From Cucumis sativus (taxonomy: Eukaryota; Streptophyta; Magnoliopsida; Cucurbitales; Cucurbitaceae): DNA of 64,000 bases. Under the pieces are notes generated by a model. That model was not told where the DNA came from and made no database searches. It saw nothing but the letters and a program-made list of their open reading frames with translations. Of the stretch, positions 1 through 10,228 are shown in pieces (the stretch's first letter is position 1; each line of letters begins with the position of its first letter). Position numbers and translations under genes: made by a program. The stretch is from assembly GCF_000004075.3 (NCBI RefSeq), contig NC_026658.2:22928075-22992074 (forward strand), written 5' to 3'.

Positions 1-774
1 AACAAGTCCAACAGGATAAAAAGGTGGGGCTGCAAAGAGGAATTCGTTGACAAAGAACATATCACATGTGATTCCAACTCCTCAAATGTATTGATAAAGA
101 ATACATTTTACATCAGATTTAGTTATTTTAACATGTTCATGGCACCAAACAGCATTATTGTTAATAAAGATGATACTAGGAATGACTTTACTTGGAACTT
201 GATTCACTAAACTTGATACACTCAAATCAACATTTGAATCCTTCAGTTGTTGAATTACTTCATTACTACTATTATTCTGTGCGTAAAGTTGTTCAAGATA
301 TAAACTAAAAAAAAAAAAAAAAAACCAGCACCAGAAGTGCAATACGCATAAGAAGGAACCTCAAATTCATTAGCTATATCAACCATGGTAGAGCAGAACA
401 TGTCCAACACAAATCCAACAAGATGGTTAGTGGAGGTAGTAAGAAAGGAGATAAGAGCCTGTTTGACATGGGGTTTGTAGCTTTCAAGAACTATTTCCAG
501 GAAGAAACGGTTCCCATTGTTTGGTATAGCAGGTAATGCAGGAAGAACAATAAATCGTATATGGATGTATTGTTTCTGTTGCTGGTATTACGAGGCTGTG
601 CAGAAAGTGATTGGATATATTCATTAGCTTTGAGATCCAAGGGTATAGCTTAATGGCAATCATTGTGACAGCGAGACGATGATCTCGAGCGAGGAGAATA
701 TTTGCCATCTCGACCATGGAAATGATGTGACCGGATCCTGGCATTGGTATGAAAACCAACTCAAATTTCTTCAT
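1..774 (-). pseudogene. UGT71-like glycosyltransferase pseudogene, exon 1 part, cut by window edge
   Basis: On the minus strand the start codon lies at 774 and opens with [10 protein letters not shown], then the GSGH motif that carries the catalytic histidine of family-1 plant glycosyltransferases. The copy aligns colinearly with exon 1 of the intact gene at 10755-11838. It is broken. The frame shifts by an extra base soon after the conserved AVTMIA segment, and a run of about 18 A (near 308-325) replaces the stretch that follows the YxYxTS motif. The middle part (82-342) is still readable in another frame. The C-terminal part of exon 1 and all of exon 2, including the UDP-sugar-binding PSPG box, would lie left of the window. 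It is almost certainly non-functional. Confidence 0.85.
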
Positions 775-1029
775 TTTGAGCAAGCTTGCAGAGAAGATTA
801 AAAGAAATGGGAGATGTTTTGTTTGCACTGTGTAGAAGTAATTATTGATGGGATTTGGTTGTGTATTGTTGTAGAAAGGAAAGAGATTTTTTAAATGAAA
901 CCAAGTACTGGAGCAATGTTTATGGAAAAAATGAATAGTTTGAATTGCATATGGAATGATACTGTTTAAGAAAGGTATCCTTTTTTAACACTGTATAAGA
1001 ACTTTTTCTCATGGAAATCAAAGGAAAAA
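775..1029 (-). repeat. Duplicated UGT upstream region
   Basis: The DNA just upstream of the pseudogene start resembles the DNA upstream of the intact UGT (about 11845-12110), with the same order of short blocks such as TTTGAATTGCAT and TATCCTTTTTTAAC. The duplication that made this copy therefore included the promoter region and was not a retrocopy. Boundaries are approximate. Confidence 0.7.
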
Positions 1030-1135
1030 CTTTAACATAACACAACGATGGAATTAGAGCAAGAGTTGATGAGGCTGAGCAGAGGGACGGAATATATTGA
1101 TTAGCTTTGGCATCAAAGGCCGGTAGGTTGAAGAC
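1030..1135 (-). pseudogene. UGT71-like gene fragment next to an LTR-element fossil
   Basis: Minus-strand translation gives LPAFDAKANQYIPSL, matching LPAYDAKANE of the broken copy at 12785-13818 and [13 protein letters not shown] of the intact gene. Only about 35 codons remain. Homology stops at the end of the neighbouring retroelement fossil (1136), which suggests that the element landed in a UGT copy. The preceding N-terminal codons are not visible on the far side of the element. Non-functional. Confidence 0.6.
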
Positions 1136-2500
1136 TGAAATAAACGTGATGATCAATAATATTCTCTAGCTATATGTAAAGGTATTTAACTGCAGAAATA
1201 ACTATCATAACCGAACCATATAATAATCTATCAACAAAGCATCTCCATATAAATATTCCACCAACACCTCCATATAATAATCTATCAACAACATCTTATC
1301 AAAGCTAACTACCAACTCCCCCTGTGAACATAAAAAAAATTACCATTTAAGATTGGTTCGCAGAGCTGGATGGTGGCAATAGGGACTTCAAATGACGAAC
1401 AAGCCTATCAACTTCCAGTCTTCGATCAGAAAATAAATTGATGGATGTGCTAAGAGCTCAAGATTCAGCAGTGAGAGTATTAATAATCCGCGATGCCAAA
1501 TCATGAGGAGTATGAATATCTTCCGCAGTTACATCCACACCTTCGAAGTCAAAAGTTCTAGGAGTCTTGGCAGGCCGCATAGAATGCTCTATATCAGGGA
1601 CATGTGATCCCTGAAATAGTCTATAACTGAGTGATAATATCTTTGGGATCAAGCCCTGGGGCATCTTGCCCAGAAAGAATTCCAGGATTCAAATATGAAG
1701 CAATAAGCTGCAGAAGAATCTATGCAAAGCAATCGAGATCTTCACACCATACGTCCCTACATGTCTTAACAGCTGAGTATAGATGAACAAACCAACATCG
1801 ACTAAGAAACCCATACCAATTTGATACAAAAGCATACCCAAGGTAGCTGAAACACTTGAAACATGAGATGATGGGAACCAGTTGACAATGCCTATCTTAT
1901 GTAATATAACATATTTTATACTCAAAGAGACAACTGGAATACGATTAACAGACCAGACTGATAAAGTACTACCTGATAAAATCGAAGTTAATTCATCATT
2001 TGAAGGCAGAGATGGGGCACAGTTAGAAGAAACATTATTCCCAAGTAAACTATTAATAATAGCTGAAGAAATTCTGAATTGAGACCCTCGTATATGCACA
2101 AGCTGAAAATTTGAGCTACTAGGATCATTAAAGTAAGAACGAAGGTTCACAATGAGTTCTCTAATTAATCTTGGATAGAAAGGACCCACATTAGCAATCG
2201 TTTTGGAGAGGCCAGCTTTAAGAAATTCATAACACTAATGCAGAAGTGATGTTTATCATAGATGTTAACTTCATCTGCTATTCTTTTCTAGACAACATAC
2301 TTCCACTATCGGACACTTTCTTCATGGTGGAAACAGATTAAATATTTGGTGGTCTGAGTTTTTGATCCACCTTCTTGAAGCATCTCCCTCGATCAAGAAC
2401 CACGCTCTGATACCAATTGAAATAAACGTGATGATCTCAATAATATATCATCTAGCTATATGCAAAGTTATTAACTGCAGAAATAACTATCATAACAGAA
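1136..2500 (-). mobile_element. LTR retrotransposon fossil with envelope-like coding remnant
   Basis: The two ends share a direct repeat of about 80 bp (1136-1215 and 2418-2500) that ends in TTTATTTCA on the minus strand, as LTR 3' ends do. Two bases inside the right-hand copy is TGGTATCAGAGC (2404-2415), the primer-binding site complementary to initiator methionine tRNA. A purine-rich tract near 1315-1320 abuts a plausible 3' LTR of 1136-1314 that starts with TG. Between them, 1458-2189 encodes pieces of the plant retroelement 'envelope-like'/putative plant transposon domain known from cucurbit elements (for example ILHKIGIVNWFPSSHVSS). No gag, protease, reverse transcriptase or integrase is visible. 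The element is broken at several places and looks old. The 5' LTR may extend beyond 2500. Superfamily not decided. Confidence 0.6.
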
Positions 2501-2738
2501 CGAGAGAAATTTGTTAATCCAGTTTCGTGAATAACACCTACGTTTGAGGAGTTTTCTGCTCAGATAAGATTCAACAAAGTAAATATTTTGTCTCATCTTA
2601 CTGGTAAGCTCTTCTAAAAAAGCTATTGTATTAAAGTTATAACAAACACTTAAATAAAACAGACTCTATGCATATATGATTGAATCTTATTGAAGATAAC
2701 TCTGGCTTCCCTGAGTTTGTTGAATGTCGATCAACTAT

Positions 2739-3240
2739 CACTATAAGAATTTTGGTCTTTGACGACGTATAAAAATGTGGGCAGTTCTTATGAAAAATGT
2801 GAGTCAAGCTTCTGTCGACGTTTTTTTTTTGGGTGGCCGAAACACAGTCATCTTTTTCTTTATCCACGTTTTGACATTGCGTCGACAGAAATGCCCATGC
2901 AAATTAAAATTGTGAGCAGAAAAGATATTTCTAGCCACGAAAAAGACATCAACAGAAAGATATTTTTGCCGACCAAAATATACTTTTTTGCCACGAAAAG
3001 AACGTTGGCAGAAATGTATTTTTGTCCACGATCATCATTACGTCGACAAAAATATACTTTTTGGCCACGAAAAAGAGGTTGGAAGAAAGGTCTTTTTGCC
3101 AATGATCATCATTACGTCACCAAAAATAAACTTCGTGTCCACATTTGTCTCGTAGACAGAAATTGTTTCTGCCAACGAAAAGATTTTTGTGTTGAAAAGA
3201 AAATTTCTCCCACACTAAATTTGTTGACAGAAGTACATAG
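2739..3240. mobile_element. CACTA (En/Spm-type) transposon end fragment
   Basis: A terminus reading CACTATAAGAATTTTGG begins at 2739, close to the CACTACAAGAA consensus of plant CACTA elements. It is followed by about 480 bp of degenerate subterminal repeats on both strands, built from short modules such as ACGTCGACAAAAAT, GCCACGAAAA and TTTTTGCC. Subterminal repeat arrays of this kind bind the CACTA transposase. A matching inverted terminus (TTCTTATAGTG) is not visible downstream, and no transposase is encoded, so this is a truncated or internally deleted copy. The 249-codon open frame crossing it is a by-product of the repeats. Confidence 0.65.
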
Positions 3241-3524
3241 TGCACGTAGCAAAATTTTTAAATTTTTTTCACATTTATTATTAATATTGTATGCTTTTGA
3301 ATTAATTTTCAAATATATAATGAATTTTCTAGCTATAACAAAATATATTAAAATTGCAACAAAAAAATTAAAAATGAAAATATTTCTAATCATTTATACT
3401 TTGCCAAAATATGATAAAACCATAAATTATGATCATAGTTCTTCATTATATTTCTTATCACAGTTGCAACATGAAATCACTGGTAGAATCTTCAGTAACA
3501 CATTATGAATCGAAGAAGGCTGTG

Positions 3525-4135
3525 CAGTTGTGATATACTTGTATTATATGTATTAGTTGGTTAATATACTTACTACGTGATTTTCATTTTTTCAAATTTT
3601 ATGCAGTTCATTAGAATATTATTAAGTATATGAACGATGTAACTCAGTGTATCATTATCAAGTATATCAACAATATATTATTAAAGCATATCAGTAAAGT
3701 GAATCATTATCAAGTATATGAATAGAGTTTACAAGTGTATATCAATAGCATATCAAGTGTATAAGTAGAACTTCAAGCATATCAAGTCCATTTAATCAAT
3801 CAATTGTATAAGTGAAGAATACTAAATGTATATGTAATGTATCAGGTGTATCAAACATATATTAGTATATTTCGATATCGAGTGTATTAAAGAGTATCAT
3901 GCACATCAAGTGTATCAAGTGTAATATCAATGGGTATATTAGATGTATCAGACGTTTATTAGGTGTATCAGACTTGTATAAGATGTATCAAACGTATATT
4001 AGTAACAAGGGCATTTGGAAAATTTTACCTCTTGATGTGTGCAGAACTTCATTTTTGCCATTTTCGTAAGTAATAAAATGTGTGTACTATGAACTTAATT
4101 ATTATAACTTATTTTGCCATTTTCGCAATTGCCCT
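3525..4135 (+). repeat. Dispersed repeat with GTGTATCAAG minisatellite, copy 1
   Basis: This segment is repeated in the same orientation at 9405-9822. Both begin with TTGATATACTTRTATTATATG-like sequence, carry an array of variants of GTGTATCAAGTGTATCAGG, and end with AACAAGGGCATYTG followed by a short unique tail ending in GCCATTTTYGCAAWTGCCC. Copy 1 has the longer array (about 3640-4010). No coding capacity is seen. It abuts the left arm of the defensin inverted repeat. Confidence 0.75.
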
Positions 4136-4244
4136 TAAATATATATTGAAAAAGTTGTAAAATTATAATTTCCAAATAAACTTTATGTAGTTAATCATGG
4201 GTTTATAATAAAATTATTGAAATAGAAAATTAGGAGGTTGAACA

Positions 4245-4622
4245 TCAACACTTGTGTACACAAAGACAACTATGAGGACCAGCGCATGTTGCAGACTTTC
4301 CTGGCAATAGATGATAATTAAGACTACACAAGAAATAACATTGTGAATCGACGCAAGGTGTTGCATCAGACAACGGCAAAACAGTCGAGCATCCTTGGGC
4401 GCTTACCGTCACCATTTTCTCTCCTTCAATAATACAAACGAACACTTCAAAAACAAATTTTAAATATAAAAGAAAACGAGATATGTAAAATTCAATTGAA
4501 ATACAAAATTAATGGTTAATATAAACAAGTTCTCTTCTAAAACATTAATGATAGGAAAAGACTTGCCTACCATTGAAAATGAGGAATAGAACAACTATGA
4601 CCGAAATAATGTTAGATTTCAT
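4245..4622 (-). CDS. Defensin-like secreted cysteine-rich peptide, left copy
   Basis: Two exons: 4622-4571 (52 nt, 17 codons plus one base) and 4444-4245 (200 nt), with a phase-1 GT-AG intron at 4570-4445. The 83-residue product starts MKSNIISVIVVLFLIFN, a typical hydrophobic secretion signal split from the mature part by the intron, as in most plant defensin-like genes. The mature region has eight cysteines in the order C..C....C-x3-C..C..C-x-C-x3-C (TPCVDSQCYFLC, then HSCLCVHKC), the cysteine-stabilised alpha-beta arrangement. Probably secreted, with an antimicrobial or signalling role, but the target cannot be told from sequence. It differs from the right copy only by two conservative changes in the signal and pro-region. 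The short exons make it easy to miss in automatic annotation. Confidence 0.8.
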
Positions 4623-5394
4623 TTTTTCGGTTTTCTTTCGAGATAAATTTTTGCTAGCATATAAGTATTGCTTTCTTTTGATCATTACAATATATATATA
4701 TATCACGACGATGATAGGCATCTAAAAACCATTTTTCATTTTGGTAGCTAATTTAATATACAATCTTTTTCTTGTTTTAATTTTACTAATTATTATAATT
4801 TCTTTAGCATATTTATACTTATTCATGTACATACAGATATATCAAATGTTTCATATTTAATTTTATATGATTAATTTCTTTTTATAGTATTATTTACTTA
4901 ACACATATAATAAGTAAATAAAAAGATATTTCTAATCCGATAAGAAAAAGGTCTTTAAATGGATTCTATTCTTATAAGGGACAAACAATGAATCCATTCA
5001 AAGACCTTTCTCTTATGAGATTAGAAATATCTTTTTATTTACTTATTATATATGCTAAGTAGATAAAGCTATAAAAAGAAATTAATCATATAAAATTAAA
5101 TATGGAACATTTGATATAGCCATATGTACATGAATAAGTATATATATGCTAAAGAAATTATAATGTATGTACATGAATAAGTATATATATGCTAAATAAA
5201 TTATAATAATTTGAACCATACAAAGTAAAAATAAAATCGGAAAAAGATTGTATATTAAAATAGTTACCAAAATTTAAAAATAAAAAAGGCTTTTAGATGC
5301 TTATCAACATCGTGATACATATATATTGTAATGATCAAAAGAAAGCATTACTCATATGCTAGCAAGAACTTATCTTGAAAGAAAAATAGAAAAA

Positions 5395-5773
5395 ATGAAG
5401 TCTAACATTATTTCGGTCGTAGTTGTTCTATTTCTTATTTTCAATGGTAGGCACCTCCTTCCCCATCATTACAGTTTTAGAAGAGATTTTGTTTATATTA
5501 ACAATTAATTTTTTTATTTCAATTGAATTTTACATATCTCGTTTTCTTTTATATTTAAAATTTGTTTTTGAAGTGTTCATTTGTATTATTGAAGGAGAGA
5601 AAATGGTGACGGTAAGCGCCCAAGGATGCTCGACTGTTTTGCCGTTGTCTGATGCAACACCTTGCGTCGATTCACAATGCTATTTCTTGTGTAGTCTTAA
5701 TTATCATCTATTGCCAGGAAAGTCTGCAACATGTGCTGGTCCTCATAGCTGTCTTTGTGTACACAAGTGTTGA
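5395..5773 (+). CDS. Defensin-like secreted cysteine-rich peptide, right copy
   Basis: Mirror copy of the gene at 4245-4622. Exon 1 is 5395-5446 and exon 2 is 5574-5773, with a phase-1 intron at 5447-5573. Splicing joins AATG to TGTTCATT, giving LIFNVFICIIEGEK and an 83-residue precursor. The signal peptide is MKSNIISVVVVLFLIFN and the mature peptide carries the same eight cysteines, C-x3-C and C-x-C signatures. The mature sequence is identical to the left copy. Both reading frames, splice sites and stops are intact. Reading straight through the intron would give a longer spurious protein from 5423. Expression is unknown; the two genes share the roughly 770-bp region between their starts. Confidence 0.8.
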
Positions 5774-5872
5774 TGTTCAACCTCCTAATTTTCTATTTCA
5801 ATAATTTCATTATAAACTCATAATTGACTACATAAAGTTTATTTGGAAATTATAATTTTACCACTTTTTTCA

Positions 5873-8800
5873 ACCCTCCACTTTTGTTTCAGATATGGAT
5901 ACATATATTTGTTTCACCAAGCTAATTTTTTAATTAAAGCATTAATTCAAGGGTTTTGTGTGGATGATTAGTGTCACACCCCCTTCTAGGTCACTCGCTT
6001 GGAATCTTAAAGGTGGTGTGATGTCGACTCAAAGCATGCATTCTCCCTTGAAACAACTTCAGCTGACCCTTAACTTGAAAACATAAACATTTGCAAACGA
6101 AAGTCTTTAAACTAAGAAACAACCCAAAATTGTAGTGTAACCCATTTGGAAATGACTTTAAAAAATACCAAGTAAAATGTATAAGACATGGAAGTATAAA
6201 TTTTCATAAAACATAATACTTCTAATAAATCATTTGCTTTCATGACTGAAAACTAATTGGCAATTTACAATCAGTACCTGGGAAAAAGGGAACACATTTT
6301 GAAAGGGCAAGTTGATAGACTTAATGAACAACAGTTCTATAAAACAAGTTTTTATAAATAGTTTAACATAACATTTATCAATAAATAGTTTAACATAACA
6401 TTTATCAATAAATAGTCATTTCATGATATGAAACTTGACACATTGAACTTTTGTATAGCTTTTGGAAGACAATAACGCATAGCCACAGGCAGTATTAAAC
6501 CTCTTCGTTCTAAGATGAAACAATCGATAGGAAACAACTTTCATTGTAATCCTCCTTTTTTTAAGGCATAAAAATATACCCTTTCTGATAGCCCTTAAAC
6601 TATAGACTTGTCAAACCCTACCGACAACAATATATACCGACTAGGAGTAGGAGCAAACCAAATTGTGTAATAACTAAGAAGAACCTATATACTCGATTTT
6701 ATGAAAGGAAGAGGAATTCTTAAAAGCAAAATCGGTACATTGAATGCCCAAGTTGTATAGAATAAGAAATATCATTGCTTGAAGAACGTTGGAAGCCTAA
6801 AGATACAAGTCCAACTTTTTCATTCCATTAAACATAACATTCATGAGGTTGAAGAACAAAACTCCTAAGATCTTACTTCCATCAATCACGATGTTCACTT
6901 TCATTTCAGTCCTAAACACAGTCATCAGTAATCATATGTAGGGGGCACTATTAATATTAAAAAAAAGTAACTGTAGTAGATGAGATATGAACCCAAGACA
7001 AGTTTTAAAGAAGGAGGGCACAAGCACTATCTCAAAGGTAGAATATGAGAAAAACAAAGCATTATTTAAGATATATTGTAATTTAACGCTTCAAAATTAA
7101 TATTAAAATACAAAAATCGGGAATGTGAGAAGGGGGGCACGTGCTCCCCCTGGCCCCTTAATAGATCTGTTCATGGTCATACTAGTTATGGACATGATAG
7201 TAACTAATTGGATTGTCCGTTGTTCAAAAAACAATGAGGCCAACAAACATTGAACCCACCCGATTCAACAAGATTCAATTTCACAAAAAAATGTTTATCA
7301 AGAAGTTAGTTTTTTATGTGTTAATTATATACCTAGAATTCTACTCATTGTGCTCCTAAAACACCTAAACAATAAGAACAAAGTTTAAGAGGCAATGCTT
7401 AGTTGGAAAACCTTAATCGAACTACAAAAATGCCCAACAGACACGTTCTTATCTTCAAAATAATATCAAAACTCAATTCAAACACTTTTAATCAATCTCA
7501 CACTACAATTAGTGAATTTTCATGCATTATAAACTACAATTAGAGTTGCAAAAGTAGAACCTTAAATAGAAAAGAAAACTTTGGAAGTTAAATTAATCGA
7601 TAATGTTTTGAAATTACTCTTTATCAATAACTCACTTGATATTGACAATGCATATAAAAAATAACTGAAATAGCAAGACAACCACCACATGAACAAAACA
7701 TATCAATTTTTTAACAAATATGAACCTTTAATGTTGATGAATTTGGGACTAAAAGAAACCATCTTCTTTTAACAAACCATTCCTTCATGATAATAAAACT
7801 TGAGGCAAAGTTAAATTTGATATCAAACAAATATCATAAATAAAAAGAATGAAAAAAAGATACAAATTGACATGGAAATTGAACAAAAGATTCTCAAACA
7901 ATAACCATCAAAAGTGGAAAAGTATTATTGTAATTTATTTTGCTAGTAGATTTGTTTGTTTTATTGTAATTTGCTTTTTATTTATTTTTAATTTAAAATT
8001 AATTATTAATAAATACATATATATTAATAATTTTAACCTTTTCTTTCCAATTAATTATATCATTAACAATTTTCTAAAACCATTCACATCTCTCTATCTT
8101 CCACCTATTTCATATTAACTATTTTGTAATTATTTCAACCTTTCAAATTCTTTCCGTTTTCAAATTTTTAGGTATAAATATTCAATTTTTTTTTTATTTT
8201 TTTTCATGTTCAAGTCACAACAAAAAGTTGTGTGTGAAGAAATTAGTCTTCCAATAAGTTCAAATGAAGATTTGTGAGCCAAGGCTACAAAAACCCTCTG
8301 TTTTATGGTTGCTGCTGAGGTTACACACAATTTGAGGGTGAGGGGTTGTCTTCTGAGTTTATGTCATCATTTTGGTGCTGCTTGCAAACTTGAAGAGAGA
8401 TTCCTATGTTGTTTCTTAGTCACTCTTGTTTTTGTCTAACATTATAAATAGAGAAAAAAATTGGATAAGCGAGAAGGAAAAAAAATATTGTTGTTTAGGC
8501 CTTATGGAAATTGAATAATAAGAAAATTTATTTTTTGTTAGCCGATTATTTTCTTTTTATCTATTGGTTTGGTCATCTTAATGTGTTGAAATGATCTTGA
8601 TTTAAGTGAAAAACATATTTTTCTTCTAGAGCGTATTATTCAAAATTTAAATTTTAAATGTTATTTTCTTGGGCAGTCATTGAATTTATCCCAAAATTAT
8701 TTTTGTTATTTTAAACATTCGATATGTAATTGATACATGAAAAAAGTTTTACTTATCAATATAAAGCTTATTGAATGGATTGTTTCATAGTCATACTATC

Positions 8801-9404
8801 AAATTCTTTATATTGTTTAGCTCATTCTATTTATACATGCATATAACAAGTCTCGAGGAAAAACTCTCTCTATAAATAAAGTTCAAAAATGTATTTTCAA
8901 AAATTATTTTAAAAAATCATGAGTAAATAAATATAGTTTCATTCTATTTGTGTGAAAATTAACGTCAAACTGCATAGGATAGCATTTTGAGAATATGATA
9001 TAGCAATTATAGCACATTGCTTTAGAATTTTGCAAATATGACAAAAATTTTATTTCTCAATCTTAAATTTGATATTATTCCTAAACTATCATTCAATAAC
9101 TTATTTCTTTTCCATTTATTTATATATGCTCCCACTTTTTAAGGCCCTAATTATTTGTTTATTCTTATACTAGAAAAATTATTTATTTTTTATGTCTTAA
9201 TCCTAATTTTAAAATATCAATAGTACAATAATTGCAATAAGAAATATAATATCATGGTTGTTGATCGGAGTAATTTAACTTTATTTGTGATTTTTTTTTC
9301 TTTACTTTCTTCAATGTGTATTTTGAGTTGAATCTAATTCCAAATGATTTTGTTTTATTTTTTTATATTATTTTTTTGTTTTACTTTGTCTCAGTTTCGT
9401 ATAT
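5873..9404. other. AT-rich intergenic DNA with undefined repeats
   Basis: I see no gene here. From about 5972 a segment starts TGTCACACCCCC, which looks like the edge of an LTR, but no partner end was found. A 27-bp unit is duplicated at about 6350-6410 (TTTAACATAACATTTATCAA). Around 6940-7170 there is a repeat-like block containing AGGGGGCAC and the near-palindrome GGGGGGCACGTGCTCCCCC. The short open frame at 7849-8118 is low-complexity. 8220-8430 is less AT-rich but has no convincing coding frame. Confidence 0.5.
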
Positions 9405-9822
9405 TAGTGTTATGATATACTTATATTATATGTATTAGTTGGTTAATATACTTATTACGTCATTTTTTGTTTTTCAAATTTTATGCAGTTCATTAGAGTA
9501 TTATTAAGTATCTGAATGATGTAACTCAGTCAATCAATTGTATAGGTGAAGAATACAAAATGTATCTGCAGTGTATCAGGTGTATCAAAGAGTATCAGGT
9601 GCATAATCAAATTTATCGGGTGTATCAAGTGTATCAATTGGTGTATTAGGTGTATCGAACGTGGATAAGGTGTATCAAACATATATTAGTAACAAGGGCA
9701 TCTGTGACATTTTACTTCTTGATGGGTGGGTTGGACTTCGTTTTTGCCATTTTTACAAATAATAAAATGTGTATGATATGAACTTAATTATTATAACTTA
9801 TTTTGTCATTTTTGCAAATGCC
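9405..9822 (+). repeat. Dispersed repeat with GTGTATCAAG minisatellite, copy 2
   Basis: Second, shorter direct copy of the repeat at 3525-4135. The array of GTGTATCAGG/GTGTATCAAG units spans about 9560-9690. The leading and trailing unique blocks match copy 1 closely, including ATTAGTAACAAGGGCAT and the AATAAAATGTGTRTRMTATGAAC tail. No coding capacity. Confidence 0.75.
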
Positions 9823-10228
9823 CCATTTTATTATCTCAAACTATATCATCTTGAATTGCGCTGATATTTATGAATCTCACTCCAACAACGAAATAGAAAA
9901 AGGTAAACAATATTTAAGAAAAAAAGAAAAAATAGTAAGTGACGTTGCAAACAAATGATTGGAGAATTGGATGGGTTGTAGATAGATGGGTAGAGCGATG
10001 GATGTATCCAAAAATTTGACTAATAAAATGAAACAACTACTCTAACGACACTTACACATATATACTATATGTTCAAGGGGCTCAATCCCTCCTCAACTTT
10101 ACGTTCCTTACAATTAGCTAGGTCTAGTGATAAATTTGGCTTCTAGCTAGCCTCCTTCACACCCAAGTTATAACTTTTTCCTCGATACCAAGTTATAACT
10201 TTTCAATTTGTCACTGCCTACTACATCC

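Larger units (their letters stand above)
4147..5872. repeat. Large inverted duplication (two arms of about 0.8-0.9 kb)
   Basis: The left arm (about 4147-4966) and right arm (about 4990-5872) are inverted copies around a spacer of about 23 bp at 4967-4989. The inner ends read GAATCCATTYAAAGACC on the two strands and the outer ends share TTTCCAAATAAACTTTATG. The right arm is longer, partly through a tandem duplication of about 48 bp near 5120-5210. Each arm holds a complete defensin-like gene, so the two genes are head to head with roughly 770 bp between their start codons. Confidence 0.9.

Noticed and set aside
2759-3508. A 249-codon open frame on the plus strand
   Set aside because: It runs through CACTA subterminal repeats and then AT-rich DNA. 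The residues reflect the repeated GCCACGAAAA and TTTTTGCC modules, not a protein family.
5972-6330. TGTCACACCCCC considered as a solo LTR
   Set aside because: Only one LTR-like edge is visible. No matching end, primer site or target duplication, so it was left in the intergenic note.
7120-7170. The near-palindrome GGGGGGCACGTGCTCCCCC considered as a regulatory site or transposon end
   Set aside because: It contains a G-box core but lies in repeat-like DNA far from any gene, and no second terminus or target duplication was found.
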